Shown here in pieces: positions 36,240 through 45,552 of a stretch of 64,000 nt of DNA (position 1 is the stretch's first letter; the number at the start of each line of letters is the position of its first letter). This DNA is from Flectobacillus roseus (GTDB taxonomy: Bacteria > Bacteroidota > Bacteroidia > Cytophagales > Spirosomataceae). A model generated the notes under the pieces. That model did not search any database. It was not told where the DNA came from and saw only the letters and a list, made by a program, of their open reading frames with translations. The position numbers and the translations under genes are program-made. The DNA is taken from the NCBI RefSeq assembly GCF_030056665.1, contig NZ_JASHIG010000011.1, one strand, 5' to 3'.

Positions 36240-36977
36240 ATGAAATATTGGATTTTAACCTTATCGCTTCTATTAAGTAGCATCCTATTAGTTGACGCAC
36301 GCCCTCGTCGCAAAAAACATCATTCAAAACGTAGTAAGCACCGTGTAAGCCGTGTAGTTCGTCGCTCAAGTGGTGGAGGAAATTACAAATCGGTGTGGAT
36401 TGCACCACATCAGGTCGATTGTAATGGTGTGGCTCCTTTAAAATGTTTTCAAGTAAAATATGCTCCTCAAGAAGAATGGCAAACGTACTCAGGTGCAATT
36501 GACCGTTTTAAGTTTGTTGAAGGATTTGAATATCAAATTAAGGTAAAAGAAACAAAGCTTAAAAACCCTCCTGCCGATGCGCCAGACACCAAATGGACAT
36601 TAGTAAGGGTAGTTTCTAAGCAAGAACCCGAATTGCCCAAACTTCCATTAGCATCACAATGGATTTTATCTGCATACTACACAGGTAGTGCTTGGGAACC
36701 TACCAATTCGAAGTCAGCTTATTTGACAATTGCGAGAGACTTAAAAGGATTTTCAGGAACTGGAGGATGTAACAGATTAAGAGGAGACTTAGAAAGCAAT
36801 GGCACAAACGTTACCTTCAGCCAAATCATAAGCACTAAAATGGCTTGTGATAAATTACAGGCGGAAACTCGCTTTATTGAAGCACTTGGTAAAGCTAATC
36901 GCTTTGATATTGTTGGTGGAGAACTAACCCTTTTTAATGGACAAACACCATTAATGAAATTAGAAAGCTATCGATAA
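36240..36977 (+). CDS. DUF4377 and META domain protein, exported
   Basis: A 245-residue protein from the ATG at 36240, which gives a proper signal peptide (MKYWILTLSLLLSSILLVDA); the longer frame starts at TTG 36159 and lacks one. After a very basic stretch (RPRRKKHHSKRSKHR) comes a DUF4377 domain (VWIAPHQVDCNG to LVRVVSKQEP) and a META/HslJ domain (WILSAYYTGSAW, GFSGTGGCNRLRG, STKMACD). META domains occur in heat-shock and motility-related envelope proteins. It has a terminator-like hairpin in its leader. Confidence 0.85.
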   Translation: MKYWILTLSLLLSSILLVDARPRRKKHHSKRSKHRVSRVVRRSSGGGNYKSVWIAPHQVDCNGVAPLKCFQVKYAPQEEWQTYSGAIDRFKFVEGFEYQIKVKETKLKNPPADAPDTKWTLVRVVSKQEPELPKLPLASQWILSAYYTGSAWEPTNSKSAYLTIARDLKGFSGTGGCNRLRGDLESNGTNVTFSQIISTKMACDKLQAETRFIEALGKANRFDIVGGELTLFNGQTPLMKLESYR

Positions 36978-36990
36978 GTATTTTAGCTAA

Positions 36991-37038
36991 GATAAACAAA
37001 AAAGGCAAAGTCCGTGGACTTTGCCTTTTTTGTTTATC
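36991..37038. terminator. Very long bidirectional terminator
   Basis: A 23-bp perfect inverted repeat (36991-37013 and 37016-37038) with only two bases between, containing A- and T-runs in both arms, between convergent genes. Confidence 0.92.
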
Positions 37039-37051
37039 GAGAATATCAATA

Positions 37052-38311
37052 TTATGCCAAACCGAACTTAGCTTTTACTGCATCTACATAGTCAAGTTTT
37101 TCCCAAGTAAATAACTCTACCTCTTTCTCTACAACTTTACCATCTGGAGACTTGAACGTTTTTGTAACAACTTCGTTTTTACGTCCCATGTGACCATAAG
37201 CAGCAGTTTCAGAATAGATAGGGTTTCTCAACTTCAAACGTTGTTCGATGAAGTAAGGACGCATATCGAAGATTTCTTCTACTTTACGAGCGATTTCTCC
37301 GTCAGTCAAATCAACTTTCGCAGTTCCATAAGTGTTTACATACAAACCACATGGCTTAGCAACACCGATTGCATAAGAAACTTGAACCAATACTTCGTCA
37401 CAAAGACCAGCAGCTACCAAGTTTTTCGCAATGTGGCGAGTAGCATAAGCCGCAGAACGGTCTACTTTTGAAGGATCTTTACCAGAGAATGCACCACCAC
37501 CGTGAGCACCTTTTCCACCGTAAGTATCTACGATAATCTTACGACCTGTCAAACCTGTATCTCCGTGAGGACCACCGATTACAAATTTACCTGTTGGGTT
37601 GATGTGGTAAGTAATTTCATCGCTAAACAAAGCTTGAAGCTCAGGAGTCAATTTTGCTTTTACGCGAGGAATAACAATAGCAATAATATCTTCTTTGATT
37701 TTTGCCAACATAGCCTCTTCTGAGTCGAAATCATCGTGCTGAGTAGACACTACGATTGTATCAATTCTTTGAGGTTCGTTGTTATCAGAATATTCGATTG
37801 TTACTTGAGACTTAGCATCTGGACGCAAATAACCAATCAAATCTGGCTCATTGTTACGGATGTAAGAAAGTTCTTGCAAGATTTTGTGAGCCAAATCCAA
37901 TGCCAATGGCATATAGTTTTCGGTTTCTTTTGTAGCATAACCGAACATCATACCTTGGTCACCAGCGCCTTGTTCTTCTGGGTTCTTGCGATCAACACCT
38001 TGGTTAATATCAGCAGATTGCTCGTGAATAGCCGAAAGGATACCACAAGAATTTGCTTCGAACATATATTCAGATTTTGTATAACCAATTTTGCGGATTA
38101 CTTCACGTGCAATACTCTGTACGTCTAAGTAAGTGTTAGTATTTACTTCACCCGCCAAAATTACTTGACCAGTGGTTACTAATGTTTCGCAAGCTACTTT
38201 TGATGAAGGGTCAAACGCCATGAAGTGGTCGATAAGGGCGTCCGATATTTGGTCAGCAACTTTATCTGGGTGTCCTTCAGAAACTGACTCAGAGGTGAAA
38301 AGATATGCCAT
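37052..38311 (-). CDS. metK: S-adenosylmethionine synthetase
   Basis: Makes SAM from methionine and ATP. At 419 residues it is somewhat longer than most MetK but complete: N-terminal SESVSEGHPDKVADQ, GDQGMMFGYA, the GPHGDTGLTGRKI loop and GGGAFSGKDPSKVDRSAAY. It has a good minus-strand promoter at 38464-38494 and a leader of about 145 bases; I recognise no known SAM riboswitch there. It is monocistronic. Confidence 0.98.
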   Translation of the reverse strand: MAYLFTSESVSEGHPDKVADQISDALIDHFMAFDPSSKVACETLVTTGQVILAGEVNTNTYLDVQSIAREVIRKIGYTKSEYMFEANSCGILSAIHEQSADINQGVDRKNPEEQGAGDQGMMFGYATKETENYMPLALDLAHKILQELSYIRNNEPDLIGYLRPDAKSQVTIEYSDNNEPQRIDTIVVSTQHDDFDSEEAMLAKIKEDIIAIVIPRVKAKLTPELQALFSDEITYHINPTGKFVIGGPHGDTGLTGRKIIVDTYGGKGAHGGGAFSGKDPSKVDRSAAYATRHIAKNLVAAGLCDEVLVQVSYAIGVAKPCGLYVNTYGTAKVDLTDGEIARKVEEIFDMRPYFIEQRLKLRNPIYSETAAYGHMGRKNEVVTKTFKSPDGKVVEKEVELFTWEKLDYVDAVKAKFGLA

Positions 38312-38463
38312 TTCTACAATTAATTTTTTTTTGAAATTCTATGGAAATATTCGACCCAAGCACAAAAGCTTACTAGCGAAATTATCGACAAAAATAAGAG
38401 GAAAAACTCTCAGAATTCTTGTATCTAGCTCAGTGCTTACAGCCAAGGGTCAGAATTGTATTA

Positions 38464-38494
38464 CAAAACTACAACTAATATTTTTAAATGACAA
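38464..38494 (-). promoter_or_regulatory. metK promoter
   Basis: On the minus strand TTG (38494-38492) is followed by TAGTTTTG (38471-38464) at 20 bases, close to the Bacteroidota consensus. Transcription would begin near 38457. Confidence 0.55.
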
Positions 38495-38527
38495 TTTAGC
38501 TTAGTTGACTACTAGATTATAGATAAA

Positions 38528-39754
38528 TTATCTTAAAAATAACCATATTTTTCTAAATATCACTACAAATGCCGATTTCAAGAAGGGAATTATCGGAACA
38601 GTGTGCATTATAGCCAAGTCTTCTAATAGACTTGTATCTTCGTCTAAAAACTTCAAAATTTGGGCTGGTCGGTTTTTACTAAACAAACGAGTGAAAATAT
38701 CCTTTGACGAATGGCGATTTTTGAGCATTACGTCTAGCAAAATACTATCTAATAAGGCTTTCCAATTGGGAATATATTTGCCTTTTCTCCACGACTTTTT
38801 TTCCTTTTCAAAAGAATCAAAATTACCTTTTGCTCGCTCCAAATCTCGAACGAGGTTCTTTAGAATACGTTGTGTCCGAGTAAAACTATATCCTGTCGAC
38901 GCCTTTACATAGCCCCCCGCAGTACCTATCCGCACAATGCCATCGTCAGGTATTTGAATACAAGGCTCATCAGACATCGGAATTATCCCTTTTTCGACTT
39001 CTTCAATGCGATAATTAGTAATTTTTAACCGTTGCGAGATATAACTTTTTAGCTCATCATCATAAACAGAATCCTCTAATAAATTATCAGAAAAAATCGT
39101 GAATTCAACCAAGGCTTTGGTAGGGCTATATGGTAGTACATATACGAATCGGCATTCATCGTTCTGTTCTACACTAAAATCAAACATGGTCGGCTTAGTT
39201 TCATCAAAGACTGGCGTATCGGTTTCGATAACCCAACCTTTAAAATGCTGAAGCATTTGACTATATCGAGTATCATCGTATGACGAACGAGATGTGCTAT
39301 CAAAAACTATTTGGGAGGCTTTAAAAATACCTTGTGTTGTTTTAACTTGAGGTCTATTATCAATATCTTTTTCTACAGACAATACACTGTCAATCAAAAA
39401 GTTAATATTATCTTTTTGAGAAATAGCCTTATAGATAAACTGGTAGAAATCAGCACTTCTGATTAGTTCATATTGGTATTCATCTATGGGTAAAAACTGG
39501 CTAAAATTTCTACTTCCGTGAAACCAAACACCATTCCATTTTTGTCTAACTATTTCGTCAAAAGCCGTTGGCTGAGCTTCCCAAAAACACCAAGTTTTGT
39601 CATTTTCCTTTTTTTCAGACTGGTCAATAATTAAAATCTTAGCGTTCTCTAAACTCGATTGAGACAGATAATAAGCCAACGACAGACCCGCTAAGCCTCC
39701 TCCTGCTATAATAAAATCATATGTTGACGAATAGGATTCTGATGCTGTACTCAT
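38528..39754 (-). CDS. crtY: Lycopene beta-cyclase (CrtY type)
   Basis: Closes the ends of lycopene to make beta-carotene. The N-terminal flavin-binding fold has AGGGLAGLSLAYYL (from residue 17) and the acid in IIDQSEKKENDKTWCFWE, a typical CrtY segment. The later EKGIIPMSDEP and IGTAGGYVKASTGYSF motifs are also family hallmarks. At 408 residues the length is slightly above usual. It points to a carotenoid-pigmented cell; no other carotenoid gene is adjacent. Confidence 0.93.
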   Translation of the reverse strand: MSTASESYSSTYDFIIAGGGLAGLSLAYYLSQSSLENAKILIIDQSEKKENDKTWCFWEAQPTAFDEIVRQKWNGVWFHGSRNFSQFLPIDEYQYELIRSADFYQFIYKAISQKDNINFLIDSVLSVEKDIDNRPQVKTTQGIFKASQIVFDSTSRSSYDDTRYSQMLQHFKGWVIETDTPVFDETKPTMFDFSVEQNDECRFVYVLPYSPTKALVEFTIFSDNLLEDSVYDDELKSYISQRLKITNYRIEEVEKGIIPMSDEPCIQIPDDGIVRIGTAGGYVKASTGYSFTRTQRILKNLVRDLERAKGNFDSFEKEKKSWRKGKYIPNWKALLDSILLDVMLKNRHSSKDIFTRLFSKNRPAQILKFLDEDTSLLEDLAIMHTVPIIPFLKSAFVVIFRKIWLFLR

Positions 39755-39835
39755 GGATAACTTTTTCTTTTAGTAACATGAAGAAGGTTACTTTGTTTAG
39801 ATATTTCTTGACTGCCTAGCAGGAGTATGAATAAA

Positions 39836-39863
39836 AAAAGCCTTACCTGAAGGTAAAGCTTTT
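39836..39863 (-). terminator. lipA terminator
   Basis: AAAAGC-TTACC pairs with GGTA-AGCTTTT with one wobble on the minus strand, a four-base loop and a T-run reading on the minus strand. It lies 100 bases past the lipA stop. Confidence 0.7.
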
Positions 39864-39963
39864 CTATTTTATCTAATTCTTGAACCATCAAAAATCAAGT
39901 CAATAGTTCAAATAAAAGTCATGAAATGCTAATAATTTAAACTCACAATTCAGCACATAATAC

Positions 39964-40839
39964 TTAGATATGTCTTTCTGCATGGTAGCTTGAACGCACC
40001 AATGCACCCGACTCCACATATTGGATACCTCTTTTCAAACCTTCTTCTTTGTACATGGCAAAAGTATCTGGGTGAATCCACTCAATTACCTCATGGTGCA
40101 TTTTGGTTGGTTGAAGGTATTGTCCTAAAGTCAAAACGTCTAAGCCATTTTCCACTAAATCGTCCATCGCTTTAAATACCTCTTCTTTGGTTTCACCAAG
40201 ACCCAACATAATACCCGTTTTGGTACGCTTACCAAACTCTTTGGTACGTTTAGTCTGCTCCAAACTACGTGCATATTTTGCCTGAGGACGAACATTGCGA
40301 TACAAGCGCTCAACTGTTTCCATATTGTGAGAAACAACCTCTTGACCGCCTTCAATCATACGATATAGGGCATCCCAATTACCTTTTGTATCTGGAATCA
40401 GCGTTTCGATGGTAGTCGTTGGAGACTCTTGTTTTACTTGCACTACCGTTTGATACCAAATTTCGGCACCACGGTCTTTCAATTCGTCACGGTTTACTGA
40501 AGTAATAACAGCGTGCTTTACTCCCATCAACTTAATAGCTTCAGCTACACGACGTGGCTCATCAGCATCATATTCGTTTGGACGACCAGTAGCCACCGCA
40601 CAAAATGTACAAGAACGAGTACAAACATTACCCAAAATCATAAAGGTAGCTGTACCTGCTCCCCAACACTCGCCCATGTTTGGACAATTCCCTGATTGAC
40701 AGATGGTATGTAGCTTATATTCGTCGACAATACTACGAACTTTTGCGTATTCTTTACCGATTGGTAATTTTACTCTCAACCAATCTGGTTTTTTGTTATG
40801 CTTGGTAGCACTAGGAGCTACTACTGGAAGTTCTATCAT
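39964..40839 (-). CDS. lipA: Lipoyl synthase
   Basis: A radical-SAM enzyme that inserts sulfur into octanoyl groups of lipoyl domains. Both iron-sulfur clusters are visible: the auxiliary set Cys47, Cys52 and Cys58 (in CQSGNCPNMGEC) and the radical-SAM set Cys73, Cys77, Cys80 (CTRSCTFC). The C-terminal RSSYHAE serine that ligates the auxiliary cluster is present. At 291 residues it is normal. Confidence 0.98.
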   Translation of the reverse strand: MIELPVVAPSATKHNKKPDWLRVKLPIGKEYAKVRSIVDEYKLHTICQSGNCPNMGECWGAGTATFMILGNVCTRSCTFCAVATGRPNEYDADEPRRVAEAIKLMGVKHAVITSVNRDELKDRGAEIWYQTVVQVKQESPTTTIETLIPDTKGNWDALYRMIEGGQEVVSHNMETVERLYRNVRPQAKYARSLEQTKRTKEFGKRTKTGIMLGLGETKEEVFKAMDDLVENGLDVLTLGQYLQPTKMHHEVIEWIHPDTFAMYKEEGLKRGIQYVESGALVRSSYHAERHI

Positions 40840-40929
40840 TACAATAAATTGAGGTATGTTGAAAAAGTGATCTATACTTCTAACAAACTCTACCCTATTT
40901 TTGATTCAACAATGTGCAAAAATACGAAC

Positions 40930-41754
40930 TTACTTTTTACCCCCGAAGAAAATTGTCAAATATCCCGAAGTAAAGACACTTTGATTATCAGAAAGTGCCA
41001 TAATTTCTACTTTTTTGCTGTAGATATCCGCTAAGAAACCTACTTCTAAACTAATATTGCTTTGACGAAAAGCATCCAATTCAAAATTCAAACCAGCTTT
41101 GATATTGATTCCTGGCGTAAATTTCATATTACCCAATCCTTTAAAAAAGCCTCCACTTCCAGCAATATTGTTGATAGAATGAACATTGGGATCGTAAGGT
41201 TCGCTTACCAAATAGCCTCTTCCGTAATATACATCTACGTAATACGGCTTCAAGAAACCAAGCGTTGGGCCAGCAGCAATGAATCCATTCACATTGATAC
41301 CTCCATCTGAAGATTTTCTAAATAAGCTTATTTCACGGCCATACTGCGGACGCAAAGCAAACAAATAGTTCTTTTTGCCATAGGCATATCCTGAGCCATT
41401 ACCTCCTGCATGAAGTGTACTTTCTTGATAATTATCTACATTCACCAATTCTAAGTTGAAATAATGCATCTGTCTACGTGCCGTACCGTTGTCAATAACG
41501 ATTTCTTTACGTACCATAAATCCTCCTAACAACCCTGAATTGGTGTTAGTAGTGATACCTACAGAGAAAATCGAGTTAAAATTTTCTTCATCTACCTCTT
41601 TTTTAGGTTTGGCAGAAGGCGCACGGTTAGGAGCAGCAGACTTTGTTGTTGTAGTTGTTGTGTTGGCAGGAGTATTTCTACGTTGCGCTTGAGACAAATT
41701 TGACCAAGTCATCAACAGTAAACTCATTGCTAAATATTGGGTAGTTTTTTTCAC
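40930..41754 (-). CDS. Exported protein of unknown function
   Basis: A 274-residue product with a signal peptide ending SQAQ, a low-complexity linker rich in T, A, P and K (about residues 25-55), then a beta-rich part ending SGYLTIFFGGKK. Glycine/tyrosine-rich turns (GNGSGYAYGKKN, DVYYGRGYLVSEPYD) and alternating strands suggest an outer-membrane beta-barrel, but I recognise no family. It lies 90 bases upstream of lipA on the same strand. Confidence 0.65.
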   Translation of the reverse strand: MKKTTQYLAMSLLLMTWSNLSQAQRRNTPANTTTTTTKSAAPNRAPSAKPKKEVDEENFNSIFSVGITTNTNSGLLGGFMVRKEIVIDNGTARRQMHYFNLELVNVDNYQESTLHAGGNGSGYAYGKKNYLFALRPQYGREISLFRKSSDGGINVNGFIAAGPTLGFLKPYYVDVYYGRGYLVSEPYDPNVHSINNIAGSGGFFKGLGNMKFTPGINIKAGLNFELDAFRQSNISLEVGFLADIYSKKVEIMALSDNQSVFTSGYLTIFFGGKK

Positions 41755-41983
41755 GATAAACTTTTCATTTTAGCCTAAAATCACCAAAAATCAAGGTTTT
41801 TGAGTAATTTTAGGAAAAGTAAACAGGAAATTTCGGTAATACAAATATTGACCTTTGTATCCAAGAAAAACAAAAGCCAATGCTTCATAAGCAATACGAA
41901 ATATAAAGCAATTTATTTTGGAGCTTGGTTATTTTCAATTAAAATTACCTTTTTCTTACAATCATCATAACAACTCTATTAAT

Positions 41984-42397
41984 ATGCCCACAGTAAAAAC
42001 AACTTACCTTGGAGAACTTCGCACAGAGTCTACTCACTTACAATCAGGCAATCAGCTCATTACCGATGCACCTACCGACAACATGGGCAAAGGCGAGGCA
42101 TTCTCTCCTACTGACCTGGTAGCTACTGCCACAGGTACTTGTATGCTTACAACAATGGCAATCGTTGCCCAAAGAGACGGTATCGAATTAGCTGGCTCGG
42201 AGGTTGAGGTTACCAAAATTATGTCTCAGACACCTCCACGCAGAATAGCTCGCTTAGAGATTAACCTGAAAATGAAGACAAATGTTGCCTTGGACGATGC
42301 ACATATTAAAAAATTAGAAAATACAGCACACAAATGTCCAGTATCGTTGAGCCTTCATCCTGATGTTGAACAAGTAATTGATATTCAGTGGTTGTAG
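41984..42397 (+). CDS. OsmC family peroxiredoxin-like protein
   Basis: A 137-residue protein of the OsmC/Ohr class, which reduces organic peroxides by a pair of reactive cysteines. Both are present: Cys53 in ATATGTCMLTT and Cys118 in HKCPVSL. The ATG at 41984 gives a start matching the family; the longer frame begins at TTG 41918. It is a single-gene unit on the plus strand, followed within about ten bases by an intergenic repeat. Confidence 0.9.
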   Translation: MPTVKTTYLGELRTESTHLQSGNQLITDAPTDNMGKGEAFSPTDLVATATGTCMLTTMAIVAQRDGIELAGSEVEVTKIMSQTPPRRIARLEINLKMKTNVALDDAHIKKLENTAHKCPVSLSLHPDVEQVIDIQWL

Positions 42398-42407
42398 GCA
42401 AATGCAG

Positions 42408-42450
42408 GTTATTGGTTAATAGTGTACCCGTTATTAGAAAGCATTCTTAG
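42408..42450 (+). repeat. Dispersed intergenic repeat (GTTATT...GTTAAT family), copy 1
   Basis: It starts 11 bases after the osmC-like stop and aligns almost base for base with 46459-46500 and 55586-55626: GTTATT, then GTTAAT, then GTAT/GTGT, then GTTATT at the same spacings. Confidence 0.6.
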
Positions 42451-42530
42451 TCATATCTGCTTGATTATTACTACAGAAATTCATTCAGCTTATTTTAAGG
42501 ACCATCGAATATCTTTTTGATAAATAGAAT

Positions 42531-42561
42531 AAAGGCTACCTAATTGAATCAGGTAGCCTTT
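42531..42561. terminator. Bidirectional terminator
   Basis: An 11-bp perfect stem AAAGGCTACCT with its complement (42551-42561) and a nine-base loop, between the convergent osmC-like and ytxJ genes. Confidence 0.7.
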
Positions 42562-42649
42562 ATAATTTCTGATGCCCACTATTTGAAAGATTGAACCCAA
42601 AAGCTATTTAAGCTCTAATCGTCAATCCGAAATCTCCAATCCGACATCG

Positions 42650-42985
42650 TTAGACTGTTTCGGCAATTTCTTCGAAACGAATATCGAAGTGTGAAGCATC
42701 ATACACACTTGCCCCGTCCTTGATTAGTATCACTTGTGGCGACTGATGCTCTACCCCAAATTCCTCCACGATGGCATTTGATACGGGTCTATTCGCAATC
42801 AAATCCAAATAATAAGGCTTTAATTCACCAACGGCTTCTTGTTTCCAATTACGCTCAACACGACTTAAGGCTGTAGATGAAATTGAACAACGAGTACTAT
42901 GTTTAAAAATCAACACTGGTTGATTAAATGACTCTTCTTTAATGGATTGTAATTGCTCTACTGTGGTTAATTGATTCCAGTTCAT
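42650..42985 (-). CDS. ytxJ: YtxJ-type bacillithiol system protein
   Basis: A 111-residue thioredoxin-fold protein of the YtxJ family, linked by family annotation to bacillithiol redox chemistry. The redox Cys33 is in FKHSTRCSIS, and the VEHQSPQVILIKDG strand supplies the cis-Pro region. It implies the cell uses bacillithiol, as many Bacteroidota do; no bacillithiol synthesis gene is in the window. Confidence 0.9.
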   Translation of the reverse strand: MNWNQLTTVEQLQSIKEESFNQPVLIFKHSTRCSISSTALSRVERNWKQEAVGELKPYYLDLIANRPVSNAIVEEFGVEHQSPQVILIKDGASVYDASHFDIRFEEIAETV

Positions 42986-43156
42986 GGGGTAAAATATGTG
43001 TTACAGATACCAAAATGATAACCTATCTATGACCTAATTATCATTTTTCTATCAGGGATTATGGTATTTTTGTTGTTTGTCTTTTAGAATTGTTTTATTG
43101 CTAAACGAAATACTAGTAAATTTGATTCAAATTTCATGATACAATTCTAAAACGCA

Positions 43157-44440
43157 TTGGCAAAAGTACTATATAATTTATCGATTGAGCTGTATCAATG
43201 GCTAATTCGTCTGGTAAGTCCTTTCAATCAAAAGGCTCAGCTATGGCTCAAGGGTCGAGAAGGACTTTTCGAAAAACTCGAATATCAACTAACACAAGCT
43301 CGTCAAAAATCACAAAGCCCACTTTCTATTGCATGGTTTCATTGTGCAAGTTTGGGTGAATTCGAGCAAGGTCGTCCTGTGATTGAAGCTTACAAAAAAG
43401 AATTTCCCAATCATCACATATTACTAACATTCTTCTCACCTTCTGGATACGAGATTAGGAAAAATTACGAAGGCGCAGATATTATTTGCTATCTTCCAGC
43501 AGATACTCCAAGTAATGCCAAACGTTTTGTGGAACTTATCAACCCTACGGTGGCATTTTTTGTAAAGTATGAGTTTTGGTATAACTATCTGAATTGTCTC
43601 AAACAAGCTAACATTCCAAGTATTTCATTTTCGACTATATTTAGAGAAAATCAGGTTTACTTTAAATCTTATGGTGAATTCAATCGTAGTATTCTGCAAT
43701 TATTAACTCATATTTTTGTACAAAACGAAAAATCGGCATCTCTTTTAGCTGGTATTCAAATTCAAGAAAATGTAAGTATTGCAGGTGATACCCGCTTTGA
43801 CCGAGTTGCTCAAATTGCTCAAAATAAAAGAGTAATCCCCATTGCTGAGCAATTTAAAAACAATACTCAAACTCTAATTGTCGGTTCATGTTGGCAACAA
43901 GATTTTGACGTAATTTGCCCTCTTATCAATAGCTTTACACATCCATTAAAGGTAATCATTGCACCTCACGAAATTCATCCAGAAGAAATCGCGCAATGGC
44001 AAAAACAGCTCAAAAAGCCGAGTATTCGCTATTCTGAAGCACTGAATGGTAAAGAACTAAACAACGCCGAAATACTATTTATCGATAATATTGGTATGCT
44101 TTCATCGCTTTATCAATACGCCGATTATGCTTGGATTGGAGGAGCTTATGGTAAAGGTTTACATAATACCTTGGAGGCAGCCACTTTTGGACTCCCTATC
44201 TTTTTTGGAAATAAGGTCTATACCAAATTCCAGGAGGCCATGGATTTGATTGCCATAGGAGGTGCTCATGTAATTGATAACACTCAAACTTTTGAAAGTA
44301 TTTTCACCAGTTTATATCAAGATTTCAACAAACGAAAAGAGGTTTCTGACAAAATTTTAACCTATGTTAAAAGTAATATTGGAAGCACTCAAACCATTAT
44401 CAATTTTGTAAAAAATCTTATTCCTACAACGGATAAGTGA
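43157..44440 (+). CDS. waaA: 3-deoxy-D-manno-octulosonic acid (Kdo) transferase
   Basis: Adds Kdo to lipid A in LPS core synthesis. It has an N-terminal membrane helix, the SLGEFEQGRPV catalytic segment with the expected Glu, and the C-terminal GT30 segment with GGAYGKGLHNTLEAA and PIFFGNK. It starts at a TTG (43157): the in-frame codon at 43148-43150 is TAA and there is no ATG until well inside the conserved part, so a non-ATG start is forced. At 427 residues it is normal. Confidence 0.95.
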   Translation: MAKVLYNLSIELYQWLIRLVSPFNQKAQLWLKGREGLFEKLEYQLTQARQKSQSPLSIAWFHCASLGEFEQGRPVIEAYKKEFPNHHILLTFFSPSGYEIRKNYEGADIICYLPADTPSNAKRFVELINPTVAFFVKYEFWYNYLNCLKQANIPSISFSTIFRENQVYFKSYGEFNRSILQLLTHIFVQNEKSASLLAGIQIQENVSIAGDTRFDRVAQIAQNKRVIPIAEQFKNNTQTLIVGSCWQQDFDVICPLINSFTHPLKVIIAPHEIHPEEIAQWQKQLKKPSIRYSEALNGKELNNAEILFIDNIGMLSSLYQYADYAWIGGAYGKGLHNTLEAATFGLPIFFGNKVYTKFQEAMDLIAIGGAHVIDNTQTFESIFTSLYQDFNKRKEVSDKILTYVKSNIGSTQTIINFVKNLIPTTDK

Positions 44441-44506
44441 CTCACTGAAAAGCAATTACAAGAAGAAATACGTTTCAAATGAATTACTTTTCTTACGATT
44501 TAATAT

Positions 44507-45436
44507 ATGCACAGAGGATTAGTCATACGCTCAACAGGCTCGTGGTACGAGGTAATGGCCGACTCAGACAAGCACGTCTGGAAAGGTCGTTTGAAGGGTA
44601 AGTTCAAAATCAAAGGACTTCAAACTTCAAACCCCCTCGCTGTGGGCGACAGAGTCATGTTCACTATCGAAGATACCGTTGAAAATACGGTGATTATCTA
44701 CGAAATTGAACAAAGAGAAAATTATATCATTCGTAAATCGGTACACAAAACTGCTCAAGGGCATATTTTGGCAGCCAATCTTGACCAAGCGGTTATCATT
44801 GCCACGCTTAATTATCCCAGAACATCACAAGGGTTTATCGATCGTTTTTTAGTCTCAGCAGAATCATTCAGAATTCCAGTAACAATCGTTTTCAATAAGG
44901 TAGATTTACTTTCGGAAGAAGAAAAAGATGAATTAGCTGATTTGGCAGCAATGTATGAAGAAATTGGCTACCCATGTATCTTCACTTCTGTACCAGAAAA
45001 CATTGGGATAGGCGGATTTAGAGATTTATTGAAAGATAAAATCTCTCTAGTTTCAGGTCATTCGGGTGTAGGAAAATCGACTTTAGTAAATAAAATCGCT
45101 CCACATTTAGACCTAAAAACTTCAGAGATTTCCAATTTTGCCAATAAAGGAGTACATACAACCACTTTTGCCACGATGTTCGAATTGGCAGATAACTCTT
45201 TTATTATTGATACGCCAGGTATCAAAGAATTAGGCTTAATCGATATTGAAAAAGAAGAACTTTCTCATTTCTTCCCAGAAATGAGAGCGCTTATGGGAGA
45301 ATGTAAATTCAATAATTGCCAGCATATCAATGAACCCAAATGTGCTGTAATCGAAGCTGTTGGAGAGGGCAAAATAGCGGCAAGTCGCTATATGAGTTAT
45401 CTGTCAATGATGGATGACGACGACAACAGAAGATAA
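44507..45436 (+). CDS. rsgA: Ribosome small-subunit-dependent GTPase A
   Basis: A GTPase that helps mature the 30S subunit. It has the OB-fold N-terminus, the circularly permuted GTPase order (G4 NKVD before G1 GHSGVGKST before G3 DTPG) and the C-terminal zinc set CKFNNCQHINEPKC. At 309 residues it is normal. It stands 66 bases after waaA and is probably in the same transcript. Confidence 0.97.
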   Translation: MHRGLVIRSTGSWYEVMADSDKHVWKGRLKGKFKIKGLQTSNPLAVGDRVMFTIEDTVENTVIIYEIEQRENYIIRKSVHKTAQGHILAANLDQAVIIATLNYPRTSQGFIDRFLVSAESFRIPVTIVFNKVDLLSEEEKDELADLAAMYEEIGYPCIFTSVPENIGIGGFRDLLKDKISLVSGHSGVGKSTLVNKIAPHLDLKTSEISNFANKGVHTTTFATMFELADNSFIIDTPGIKELGLIDIEKEELSHFFPEMRALMGECKFNNCQHINEPKCAVIEAVGEGKIAASRYMSYLSMMDDDDNRR

Positions 45437-45552
45437 GCAAAAGAGCTACCTAAGTAATATGGTTGAATTGTGAGTTTGTACTCATACTTAGTCTTGACAA
45501 TAACTATTACTCAATTTCTATCTAAACTAATTATTCTAACAAATTTAAGAAA

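Noticed and set aside
38312..38460. Possible SAM riboswitch in the metK leader
   Set aside because: The leader is long enough, but I could not find the conserved core of any SAM riboswitch class or a terminator hairpin before the start codon.
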